Assembly: GCA_004357365.1 (NCBI GenBank)
Contig: SMVT01000004.1
Coordinates: 1 to 22,673, forward strand
Direction: 5' to 3'
DNA: 22,673 nt
Origin: Nitrospina sp.
GTDB lineage: Bacteria > Nitrospinota > Nitrospinia > Nitrospinales > Nitrospinaceae
Made by a program: the position numbers and the translations under genes. Of the stretch, positions 1-7,119 are shown in pieces. The stretch's first letter is position 1. Every line of letters begins with the position of its first letter. Under the pieces are notes generated by a model. It was given only the letters and a program-made list of their open reading frames with translations. It was not told the DNA's origin and searched no databases.

Positions 1-78
1 CTGATGAATGGCTCGATCGAAGTGGAAAGCACCCTGGGCAAAGGTAGCCGCTTCTCGGTCGAATTCCCCAAAATCTGA
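1..78 (+). CDS. Sensor histidine kinase, C-terminal end (partial)
   Basis: The window opens inside a reading frame that runs for 25 codons in frame 1 and stops at TGA (76-78). The translated end contains GSIEVESTLGKGSRFSVEFP, which matches the G2 box and last strand of a histidine-kinase ATPase domain (HATPase_c). In that family the Gly-Lys-Gly-Ser/Thr loop closes over ATP and the chain ends a few residues later, as here. The sensor input, the phosphorylated histidine and most of the ATP-binding fold lie outside the window, so the signal sensed cannot be named. The neighbour downstream is on the opposite strand, so the kinase appears to be the last gene of its unit. No terminator hairpin is visible after it. 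Confidence 0.72.
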   Translation: MMNGSIEVESTLGKGSRFSVEFPKI

Positions 79-139
79 GCCTATTCGCCTTAATGCTTTC
101 CCTTACTCATTTATATTTCTTTTCCAAGGCATTTTCTGG

Positions 140-220
140 TCACCACGCGACGGAGAGGCTGAGGGAGCCGAATTCGCTGAGTTCTTTCTGGCCGTCAAAC
201 TCGGGTGTTAAAGTTTCCTC
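140..220 (-). pseudogene. Remnant of a second LpxR-like gene (3' tail only)
   Basis: Read on the minus strand, this stretch encodes GQKELSEFGSLSLSVAW followed by TGA (140-142). This is clearly homologous to the last residues of the adjacent intact gene, GQKEVSEFGSISVTYTCGW. At DNA level 165-193 and 266-294 match at 24 of 29 bases by eye, and both copies end in the 9-mer GGTCACCAC (138-146 and 233-241). The copy is two codons shorter and lies in a different frame from the intact gene. It has no start codon and no other part of the family, and the similarity fades near 215-220. It is probably the leftover 3' end of a paralogous gene that once lay in tandem with, or was replaced by, the intact copy. 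Confidence 0.7.
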
Positions 221-234
221 CGGGCGTGGCCCGG

Positions 235-1362
235 TCACCACCCACAGGTATAAGTGACGCTGATGGAGCCAAATTCGCTTACTTCCTTTTGGCCCTTGAA
301 TTCGGTCGATCGGAACACCTGGGAAAAGGCAAACCGGAAGTGATACACCACCAGCGCAAAGCCGGTATATAAATCGCCGACGAATATTTTCTTGTCGACC
401 TGATGGCTGGCGGCAAAGGTGTTGCCGTCGAGAAAGATATTAACCCCGACCATCCGGCCCTCCCCTCCAACATAGACATACCAGGCGAGGGGCTTTTCTT
501 TATTATATTTAAAAAAGTCGGAGCCTTGGGCACCCGGCCGGATGCGCGGCGGACCTAAATCCACCGCCAAGTTCACTCCTAAACGGAACATCATCCCGGC
601 AGAGGCGTAGGTATACACATTCCCAAAAGCCACGCCCACGCTTGGCATATAATCCACCTGCAATCCGCTATTATTTTGAGGAGTCAACTCAAAACGCCAT
701 TTACGCTCCCCGCTCAGTAAAATTCCCAGCTCGTTTTTGAGTTGGTTGGCCCAGCCCGCCGGCCTGGGCGAGTCGGAAATATTTTTATGCCACCAGGTTT
801 GAACATCCTCGGCATAGGATTCCGGCCCCACAATTCCCACATCCAGTTCTACCGTATCGAAATACTTGATCTTGCCTTGTTGAGTGTGACGCTTGATCAA
901 ACTGACCCCCAAATATAACCAGCCGGCATAGGGACGGTCGTTCACCACCAGATTGGGATCGGTAATGTCTTCCGGCGTAAAGATATTCTGGCCCAGGATG
1001 ATACTGACTTGATCCGTACTGAGACGGAGCGGAGAATCCTTTGCCGCTAAGGGTTTGAGGATATTGCGTAAGATGTCCAGCCCGCCCGATTCTTTTTCCC
1101 TCTGTTCCGGGGTGCAGGCTAAGGTATCCTCCATCTCCTCTCTGGACTCCACAAATGAAATTCGGGTGCCGTGGGTGAAATGCTGGTCCGAGCCACTGCC
1201 CCAGAGATCGTTTTCAAATAGAATATTGACCGCATAATTCCGCTTGTAGCACTTCTTAGAATCATCCTGCGCCTGCACCGGGAACCCCCACCCCAATATC
1301 AACCCCAGCACCAGGAACCTGCATCCGGTCGACCACGCTTTCAACCTTTTAACATGGATCAT
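235..1362 (-). CDS. LpxR-like outer-membrane lipid A 3'-O-deacylase family protein
   Basis: The product is a 375-residue protein of the DUF2219/LpxR family, calcium-dependent outer-membrane barrel enzymes that remove the 3'-acyloxyacyl chain of lipid A. A signal peptide spans residues 1-31 (basic start, hydrophobic core, cleavage near VQA-QD). The mature start carries the family Asn-Asp pair (FENDLW) and then FTHGTRISF. A central block holds VGIVGPESYAEDVQTWWH and GWANQLKNELG, the family's conserved His and Glu region. The chain ends in Trp, as barrel proteins usually end in an aromatic residue. The frame is open back to 1584, but ATG at 1362 is preferred: it begins a proper signal peptide, follows a GGGGGAA ribosome site, and lies about 58 bases after a strong promoter at 1427-1455, so the longer form would not be transcribed. 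Activity on lipid A is inferred from the family. Confidence 0.85.
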   Translation of the reverse strand: MIHVKRLKAWSTGCRFLVLGLILGWGFPVQAQDDSKKCYKRNYAVNILFENDLWGSGSDQHFTHGTRISFVESREEMEDTLACTPEQREKESGGLDILRNILKPLAAKDSPLRLSTDQVSIILGQNIFTPEDITDPNLVVNDRPYAGWLYLGVSLIKRHTQQGKIKYFDTVELDVGIVGPESYAEDVQTWWHKNISDSPRPAGWANQLKNELGILLSGERKWRFELTPQNNSGLQVDYMPSVGVAFGNVYTYASAGMMFRLGVNLAVDLGPPRIRPGAQGSDFFKYNKEKPLAWYVYVGGEGRMVGVNIFLDGNTFAASHQVDKKIFVGDLYTGFALVVYHFRFAFSQVFRSTEFKGQKEVSEFGSISVTYTCGW

Positions 1363-1426
1363 GATTCCCCCCTTTGCATCCCTAAGCTTATTTGATGCCA
1401 AGTATTCATAAATTTCCAGGAACTTT

Positions 1427-1455
1427 ACTATACCGAAATTAACCCCTTGTGGCAA
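1427..1455 (-). promoter_or_regulatory. Sigma-70-type promoter of the lpxR-like gene
   Basis: On the minus strand a -35 box TTGCCA (1450-1455) is separated by exactly 17 bases from a -10 box TATAGT (1427-1432). Each matches five of six consensus bases. Transcription would start near 1420 and give a leader of about 58 bases before the ATG at 1362. Confidence 0.7.
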
Positions 1456-1786
1456 GCGGGACCGGCTGAAATAGTTCCCAACCGGGGCCCCCACCCTTGG
1501 TCCTGATTCTAAAGGGCGAACTCCTTCAAAAGAGGTTGATTTCAGCGCTTTTTGATTGACAACCCCCCACCCATGGAGTAGCATCGCCCGTCACCATTTT
1601 GCGGGTCGATTCAGGGATTCTTACCCCTCCGGAAAAACAGAATAACTAATGGTTTTTAAATAGTTTACGGGGTTTTGCCCGGCGCTCTTCGGGGGCGAAA
1701 TCCGGGGGCGGAACCGGAAGCGTTTTATCAGGTTCCCGGACGGATGATTTCCTGTATATTGGTTGATAACTTAACGGAGCACATCC
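1456..1786. other. Intergenic region between divergent lpxR-like gene and nuo operon
   Basis: This stretch of 331 bases carries no convincing gene. It must hold the nuo operon promoter, but I see only a weak candidate: TATATT at 1755-1760, just upstream of nuoA, without a good -35 box. A GC-rich stretch at 1670-1715 contains a small possible hairpin around a TTCGG loop but no T-run. A ribosome site ACGGAG precedes nuoA. Confidence 0.5.
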
Positions 1787-2143
1787 ATGCTGGAATCCTA
1801 TACAGGTGCGGCCATACTTTTGGTGATAGCGACGGCCATCTCGGTCGGAATGGTGGTGGCCACCACCATTTTAGGTCCCAAACGAGAATTCCCCGACAAA
1901 ATGGAGCCGTTCGAGTGCGGAGAGTCTCAGATTGTTTCCCCCTACCAACGCTTCTCAGTCAAATTCTACCTGGTGGCGGTCCTTTTTATCCTGTTTGATA
2001 TTGAAGTCGTATTCCTGTTCCCCTGGGCCATCCTTTACAAAAAGCTCGGCTTGTTCGGTCTGATCGAAATGCTCATATTTCTTTTAATCCTCGGCGTGGG
2101 ATTGATGTATGTCTGGATCCGGGGAGGACTCGACTGGGAGTGA
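1787..2143 (+). CDS. nuoA: NADH-quinone oxidoreductase subunit A
   Basis: NuoA is a small membrane subunit of respiratory complex I that sits where the quinone-binding peripheral arm meets the membrane arm. The 118-residue product has the usual length and three membrane helices (about residues 8-30, 62-84 and 88-110). The family signature EPFECGE lies in the first loop, followed by FSVKFYLVAVLFILFDIEV, the helix with conserved acidic residues. The ATG at 1787 is preceded by ACGGAG at a workable distance. It is the first gene of a nine-gene run with very short gaps. Normally nuoB follows nuoA; here nuoC starts only 18 bases after the stop. Confidence 0.96.
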   Translation: MLESYTGAAILLVIATAISVGMVVATTILGPKREFPDKMEPFECGESQIVSPYQRFSVKFYLVAVLFILFDIEVVFLFPWAILYKKLGLFGLIEMLIFLLILGVGLMYVWIRGGLDWE

Positions 2144-2161
2144 TCGGTCATTGAATCAGCC

Positions 2162-2647
2162 ATGAGTGATACCCACATCATCCAGAAAATAAAGGACCGG
2201 TTTGGAGACGCAGTCCAGGAAGATCATAACTTTCGCGGGGACCAGACGGTGACCCTGTCCAGGGACAAGATCGTCGAGGTCACGAAGTTCGTGAAGGACG
2301 ACCCTTCCCTCGACATGAATTTCCTGATGGATCTGACTGCGGTCGATTATATGGACCGCAAACCGGTACGCTTCGAGGTGGTCTATCACTTTTATTCCTT
2401 GAAGCACAACCATCGGGTGCGGATCAAGGTCCCGGTGGATGAAGAAGACTGTATCGTGGATTCCCTGGTGCCCTTGTACAAATCGGCCAACTGGTTTGAG
2501 CGGGAAGTGTGGGACCTTTACGGCATCAAATTCAAAGGGCATCCCAATCTGAAACGCATATTGCTTTACGAAGGGTTCAAGGGCCATCCCTTGCGCAAGG
2601 ATTATCCCATCAACAAACGGCAACCGTTGATCGGCCCGATAAACTGA
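2162..2647 (+). CDS. nuoC: NADH-quinone oxidoreductase subunit C (30 kDa)
   Basis: NuoC is a peripheral-arm subunit that packs against NuoD and NuoB near the quinone site. The 161-residue product is a stand-alone NuoC, not fused to NuoD. It has the expected N-terminal fold with FLMDLTAVDY and the 30-kDa signature WFEREVWDLYGIKFKGHPNL, then GHPLRKDYP near the C terminus. Its usual contact partners NuoB and NuoD are not encoded beside it: the upstream gene is nuoA and the downstream gene is nuoH, 17 bases away. The ribosome site is weak, so translation may be coupled to nuoA. Confidence 0.95.
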   Translation: MSDTHIIQKIKDRFGDAVQEDHNFRGDQTVTLSRDKIVEVTKFVKDDPSLDMNFLMDLTAVDYMDRKPVRFEVVYHFYSLKHNHRVRIKVPVDEEDCIVDSLVPLYKSANWFEREVWDLYGIKFKGHPNLKRILLYEGFKGHPLRKDYPINKRQPLIGPIN

Positions 2648-2664
2648 GATTCGGATAAATTATC

Positions 2665-3741
2665 ATGTGGATTGATCTGGCCATCACGATGGTCAAAATC
2701 ATATTTATTGTGACGATCACCGTCGGCTTTTTCGCACCCGTTCTGACCTGGGTGGAACGCAAGCAGAGCGCCATCATGCAGGACCGCATCGGCGCCAATC
2801 GTGCCGATATCCTCGGGTTCACCGCCCTAGGCCTGTTTCACATTCTTTCCGACGCCATCAAAATGTTTACCAAGGAAGATTTCATTCCTCAGGGCGCCAA
2901 TCGAGCCCTGCACACCATGGCTCCCATCATCGCCCTCACCCCCGCCATATTGACCTTTGCGGTGATCCCGTTCGGCGGGCAATACACGCTGTGGGGTAAA
3001 GACGTGAACCTGGTGATCTCCGATCTCGACGTCGGCCTGCTGTTCGTGTTCGCCATCGCGTCCCTGGCGACCTATGGCTACGTGGTGGCCGGCTGGAGTT
3101 CCAACAACAACTGGTCCCTGCTGGGGGCCATGCGCACCGCCTCGCAGATGATTTCCTATGAAGTGACCATGGGGTTGACCATCATCGGGGTCCTGATGGT
3201 CTACAGTTCCATGCAGTTGACCCAGATCGGCGCGGCCCAGGAAAATTTCTGGCGTTGGGGCATCTTTCTGCAACCTCTGGGATTTTTCATGTTTTTCGCG
3301 GCGTCCATCGCCGAAAACAAACGCATCCCTTTCGATGCCCCGGAAGCCGAGTCGGAACTCGTTGCGGGTTATTTCACTGAATACAGCGGACTCAAGTTCG
3401 GTATGTTCTTCATGGCCGAATTCATCGAAATGGTGACCATCGGTGCCATCGTCACTATTCTGTTTTTTGGAGCGTGGCATATTCCGTTTCTGACCACCGC
3501 CACCCTCCTGTCCATGTTTGATTTTCTGGGCGACAGCGGCGCCAATCTCGTCGTCATGCTCATCCATATAGGTGTGTTTTTCGGCAAGGTGACAATATCT
3601 ATATTTGTACAAATGGTCATTCGCTGGACCCTTCCGAGGTTCCGGTATGATCAAATCATGAAACTGGGCTGGAAGATTCTGTTGCCCCTGTCGCTGGCCA
3701 ATGTGGTGGTGACGGGGATCGTCATCCTGGCTTTGGAATAG
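2665..3741 (+). CDS. nuoH: NADH-quinone oxidoreductase subunit H
   Basis: NuoH is the membrane subunit that forms most of the ubiquinone or menaquinone chamber. The 358-residue product has about eight membrane helices. Family motifs are present: WVERKQSAIMQDRIGANRA after the first helix, and later FDAPEAESELVAGYFTEYSG, whose acidic residues line the proton path to the quinone site. Length and order are normal. The next gene, nuoI, follows after 10 bases. The ATG at 2665 has only a weak CGGA-like ribosome site. Confidence 0.97.
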   Translation: MWIDLAITMVKIIFIVTITVGFFAPVLTWVERKQSAIMQDRIGANRADILGFTALGLFHILSDAIKMFTKEDFIPQGANRALHTMAPIIALTPAILTFAVIPFGGQYTLWGKDVNLVISDLDVGLLFVFAIASLATYGYVVAGWSSNNNWSLLGAMRTASQMISYEVTMGLTIIGVLMVYSSMQLTQIGAAQENFWRWGIFLQPLGFFMFFAASIAENKRIPFDAPEAESELVAGYFTEYSGLKFGMFFMAEFIEMVTIGAIVTILFFGAWHIPFLTTATLLSMFDFLGDSGANLVVMLIHIGVFFGKVTISIFVQMVIRWTLPRFRYDQIMKLGWKILLPLSLANVVVTGIVILALE

Positions 3742-3751
3742 GAGTCGCATT

Positions 3752-4321
3752 ATGGCTTACTACGTCGACCGAAACGTGAAAATGACGTGGTGGGAACGTT
3801 CTTATATCCCCGCAATACTTGGGGGCATGCTGATCACATTACGCCATTTCTTTAAGAATTTGTTTGGATTCGTCCCGTTCTTTCTCGGCCAGAAAAAGGA
3901 CCGGGAAATCTTCACCGTGTATTATCCGGAAGAAACGATGCAGTTTCCAATCGCCTACCGGGGGCGGCCGGTGCTGGCCTTGAATGAGAATAACCAGCCG
4001 AACTGCGTGGCCTGCGGGTTGTGTGAAATCGCCTGTCCCGCGTACTGCATCGACATCGTTCCCGGTGAAAACAGCGGAAAGCAAAACGAGATGGAACGGT
4101 TTCCCATCGAGTTCACCATCGATTACGCGGTCTGCATCTTCTGCGGCTTCTGCGAAGAAGCCTGCCCGGAAGAGGCGATCTACATGAGCGATCAATACGA
4201 CATCACCATGCTCGACCGCAAAAAAATGAAATACAACATGGAACAACTACTGGTCCCGGTTTCGGAACTGAAAGACCGCATGGAGTTCTGTCGCAACATG
4301 TACGGAAAATGGAACTACTGA
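3752..4321 (+). CDS. nuoI: NADH-quinone oxidoreductase subunit I (two 4Fe-4S clusters)
   Basis: NuoI carries the two 4Fe-4S clusters N6a and N6b that pass electrons from the peripheral arm towards NuoB. The 189-residue product has both ferredoxin motifs intact: Cys85, Cys88, Cys91 and Cys95 (CVACGLCEIAC), and Cys128, Cys131, Cys134 and Cys138 (CIFCGFCEEAC). Each is followed by the usual Pro. The N-terminal 50 residues form the amphipathic segment that lies on the membrane arm. A clear ribosome site (AGGAG) precedes the ATG. The last 13 bases overlap the start of nuoJ, so the two are probably translationally coupled. Confidence 0.97.
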   Translation: MAYYVDRNVKMTWWERSYIPAILGGMLITLRHFFKNLFGFVPFFLGQKKDREIFTVYYPEETMQFPIAYRGRPVLALNENNQPNCVACGLCEIACPAYCIDIVPGENSGKQNEMERFPIEFTIDYAVCIFCGFCEEACPEEAIYMSDQYDITMLDRKKMKYNMEQLLVPVSELKDRMEFCRNMYGKWNY

Positions 4322-4815
4322 TTTTTTATCCTCTGGCACTGGTCAGCGTCGGCCTGGCACTCGGGGTGGTCTTAAACAAGAACCCCATCGGGTCCGCGGT
4401 GTGCCTGATCGGGATGATGCTGGGCCTCGCGGCAGTGTTCGTCCTTCTGCAGGCGCACTTCCTGGCCATCCTGCAGATCCTCATCTATGCCGGGGCCATC
4501 ATGGTTCTGTTCATGTTCGTCATCATGCTTCTGAACCTGAGGGACGACGACAAGATCTGGAAAGTGCGGGAACGCAATATCTGGCTCTCCAGTTTGACCG
4601 GGGCGATGATGGTCGGCGTGTTGTACAAGATTATCGATATCATTGCAGGCGCGGAATTCAATGCCCCGGCCAAAGTTCCGGATGAATTCGGAACCGTGGA
4701 AATGGTGGGGACGGCCCTGTTTACCGATTTTGTTCTGCCCTTCGAGGTAGCCTCCATACTGTTGCTGGCGGCCATGGTGGGTTCGGTGGTCCTGGCAAAA
4801 TCCAAGGTGGACTGA
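4309..4815 (+). CDS. nuoJ: NADH-quinone oxidoreductase subunit J
   Basis: NuoJ is a membrane subunit with five helices whose third helix (with a pi-bulge) links the quinone chamber to the antiporter-like pumps. The 168-residue product shows the conserved stretch AHFLAILQILIYAGAIMVLF followed by FVIMLLN, typical of the family. A long polar loop (about residues 105-135) precedes the last helix. The start codon lies inside the end of nuoI, which fits translational coupling, and nuoK follows after six bases. Confidence 0.96.
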   Translation: MELLIFYPLALVSVGLALGVVLNKNPIGSAVCLIGMMLGLAAVFVLLQAHFLAILQILIYAGAIMVLFMFVIMLLNLRDDDKIWKVRERNIWLSSLTGAMMVGVLYKIIDIIAGAEFNAPAKVPDEFGTVEMVGTALFTDFVLPFEVASILLLAAMVGSVVLAKSKVD

Positions 4816-4821
4816 CAACCA

Positions 4822-5124
4822 ATGGTACCTCTTACACATTACTTGATTCTCAGCGCGACCCTGTTTTCCATCGGCGTGCTGGGCGTTCTGGTACGGCGCA
4901 ATGCCATTGTGGTATTCATGTGTATCGAAATCATGCTGAACGCGGTCAATATTACCTTGATCGCATTCGACCGTTACCTGAATCAGCATGACGGGCAGAT
5001 ATTCAGTTTCATGGTCATATGCGTGGCCGGGGCGGAGGTGTCCGTCGGGCTGGCGATCGTCATCGCCTTGTTCCGCAACAAACCGACCGTGAATTTGGAC
5101 GAACTCAACCTGATGAAGTGGTAG
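4822..5124 (+). CDS. nuoK: NADH-quinone oxidoreductase subunit K
   Basis: NuoK is a three-helix membrane subunit, homologous to MrpC, with two membrane glutamates needed for proton transfer. The 100-residue product has exactly the family length. The conserved part CIEIMLNAVNITLIAF carries the first glutamate, and the second lies in VAGAEVSVGLAIVIALFRN. The C-terminal tail VNLDELNLMKW is typical. There is no clear ribosome site before the ATG, so translation probably continues from nuoJ, whose stop is six bases upstream. Confidence 0.97.
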   Translation: MVPLTHYLILSATLFSIGVLGVLVRRNAIVVFMCIEIMLNAVNITLIAFDRYLNQHDGQIFSFMVICVAGAEVSVGLAIVIALFRNKPTVNLDELNLMKW

Positions 5125-5135
5125 GAATCTAATCC

Positions 5136-7109
5136 ATGTCATTTGTCAATCTGGCGTTCCTGGTGCCATTGTTTCCGTTGATCGGTTCGATCATCAACGG
5201 TTTTTTTGGCCTCAAAATCGGTAAAGACCGAGTCAGCTGGGTGGCCTGTGCCGGACCGGTGCTTTCTTTTGTCGTCACCCTGATCCTGCTGGTGAGCATT
5301 TTCTTCCATCCAGAGGGGACCCCCTACCCCGAACAATCCTTGTTCACCTGGATATCGGCGGGCGATTTTGTCGTCGACTTCGGTTTGCAGATCGATCCTC
5401 TGTCGCTGGTCATGATGATGGTGGTCACCGGCGTCGGTTCCATCATCCATATCTACTCCATCGGGTACATGTACAAGGAGTACAGCTACTACCGTTACTT
5501 CGCTTACCTGAATCTCTTTTTGTTCTCCATGCTCCTGCTGGTCATGGGCAACAATTTTCTGGTCATGTTCATCGGCTGGGAGGGCGTGGGCCTCTGTTCT
5601 TATTTCCTGATCGGTTACTACTTTGAAAAGAAATCCGCGTGTGACGCCGGCGTCAAGGCGTTCATAGTGAATCGTATCGGCGACTTTGCGTTTCTCCTGG
5701 CCATCTTCGGCATCTTCAAAATGTTCGGGACCCTCGACTTCAGCACGGTGATGGCCGCCGCTCCGACCACGCTGATTTACGACAGCGAAGCCGCCACACT
5801 CATCACGCTGGCGTTGTTTATCGGCGCCACCGGCAAATCCGCGCAGATTCCCCTGTACACCTGGCTGCCCGACGCGATGGAAGGCCCGACCCCGGTCAGC
5901 GCGCTCATCCATGCGGCGACCATGGTCACCGCCGGGGTGTACATGGTGGTGCGTTGCAGTGCCCTGTTCAACATGGCCCCGTTGACGATGATGATCATCG
6001 CGCTGGTGGGCGGCGGCACCGCCTTGTTCGCGGCGACCATCGGCACCTGCCAGTACGACATCAAACGCGTGCTCGCTTATTCCACGATCAGCCAGATCGG
6101 GTACATGTTCCTGGCCTGCGGAGTCGGGGCCTATACCGCCGCTATTTTTCATCTGGTGACCCACGCCTTCTTCAAGGCCTGCCTGTTCCTCGGGGCCGGA
6201 AGCATCATCCACGGCATGAATAACGAACAGGACATCCGCAAGATGGGCGGACTGAAAGATCATTTCCCGATCACTTACGTTACGTTTGTCATATCGACGA
6301 TTGCCATTGCGGGAATCTTCCCGTTCTCGGGATTCTTCAGTAAGGATGAAATTCTGTACCATGCGCTGATGGACGGCAACGTCATTTATTGGGGCATGGG
6401 CATCAGCGGTGCCTTCATTACGGCATTCTACATGTTCCGCCTGGTGTTCATGACATTCCACGGACCGTCCCATGTCGACCCGCAAGTGCATCCGCACGAG
6501 TCGCCCATGGCCATGACTCTTCCCCTGATTATTCTGGCATTCCTGGCGCTGATCGGAGGATTGTTGGGCATCCCGCTGTTCCATGGATGGCACCTCCTGC
6601 ACAATTTCCTGGCGCCGGTGCTGGCGTTCGATCTGGAGACAGCTCTGCATGCTTCCGAACGGATGCTGGCGGAACACGGCCATCACACCTCGTTCGCCGA
6701 GGTCCTGCACCAGGCGCAACGCACCTCGCACAATATCTGGCTGGAGATCACCCTGATGCTGTTCTCCATCGGCGTGGCGCTGGCGGGAATCGCGACCGCC
6801 TGGTTTTTCTATATCAAAAAACCGGAACTGCCCGGCAAGCTTTCCAAAGGTCAGTGGGGATTCGATCTGGTGCAGAACAAATACTATATCGACGAATTGA
6901 TCGATGAAGCCCTCGTCAAACCCATTGTCAAAGGGTCCGACCTGCTGTGGCGGCAGGCCGATGCCCGGGGCGTGGACGGCGTGGTCAATGGCGTGGCGCA
7001 GACCATCAGCCTGTTCAGCAAAATCGCCCGCAGTTTTCAATCGGGGTTTGTACGCAATTACGCCATGTTCATGGTGGTGGGATTTATTATTTTATTGATC
7101 CTTATCTGA
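5136..7109 (+). CDS. nuoL: NADH-quinone oxidoreductase subunit L (proton pump)
   Basis: NuoL is the distal antiporter-like pump of complex I and bears the long lateral helix. The 657-residue product is within the usual range. The key charged residues are present: Glu149 in GWEGVGLCSYFLIG and Lys234 in TGKSAQIPLYTWLPDAMEGP, equivalent to E. coli Glu144 and Lys229. ALIHAATMVTAGVYM and RVLAYSTISQIGYM are further hallmarks. The C terminus keeps the lateral-helix part and ends with an anchoring helix after GFVRNYAMFM. A His-rich loop (about residues 500-535) lies between the pump core and the lateral helix. The ribosome site AGGAA precedes the ATG by a suitable distance. Confidence 0.97.
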   Translation: MSFVNLAFLVPLFPLIGSIINGFFGLKIGKDRVSWVACAGPVLSFVVTLILLVSIFFHPEGTPYPEQSLFTWISAGDFVVDFGLQIDPLSLVMMMVVTGVGSIIHIYSIGYMYKEYSYYRYFAYLNLFLFSMLLLVMGNNFLVMFIGWEGVGLCSYFLIGYYFEKKSACDAGVKAFIVNRIGDFAFLLAIFGIFKMFGTLDFSTVMAAAPTTLIYDSEAATLITLALFIGATGKSAQIPLYTWLPDAMEGPTPVSALIHAATMVTAGVYMVVRCSALFNMAPLTMMIIALVGGGTALFAATIGTCQYDIKRVLAYSTISQIGYMFLACGVGAYTAAIFHLVTHAFFKACLFLGAGSIIHGMNNEQDIRKMGGLKDHFPITYVTFVISTIAIAGIFPFSGFFSKDEILYHALMDGNVIYWGMGISGAFITAFYMFRLVFMTFHGPSHVDPQVHPHESPMAMTLPLIILAFLALIGGLLGIPLFHGWHLLHNFLAPVLAFDLETALHASERMLAEHGHHTSFAEVLHQAQRTSHNIWLEITLMLFSIGVALAGIATAWFFYIKKPELPGKLSKGQWGFDLVQNKYYIDELIDEALVKPIVKGSDLLWRQADARGVDGVVNGVAQTISLFSKIARSFQSGFVRNYAMFMVVGFIILLILI

Positions 7110-7119
7110 GTCCGCATTC

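Noticed and set aside
8..211. 67-codon plus-strand frame at the left edge
   Set aside because: It is out of frame with the histidine-kinase end and antisense to the lpxR tail remnant; it has no ribosome site.
1363..1584. Upstream extension of the lpxR-like gene to ATG 1584
   Set aside because: The extension crosses a strong promoter and would bury the signal peptide 74 residues inside the protein.
1670..1715. Possible riboswitch or leader element before nuoA
   Set aside because: Only a short GC-rich hairpin with a TTCGG loop was seen, without a conserved core or terminator; not enough to call.
5139..7040. Minus-strand open frame of 633 codons opposite nuoL
   Set aside because: It is a shadow of nuoL: very rich in His, Asp, Gln and Gly, with no domain resemblance and no start signals, while the plus strand encodes an unmistakable NuoL with all key residues.
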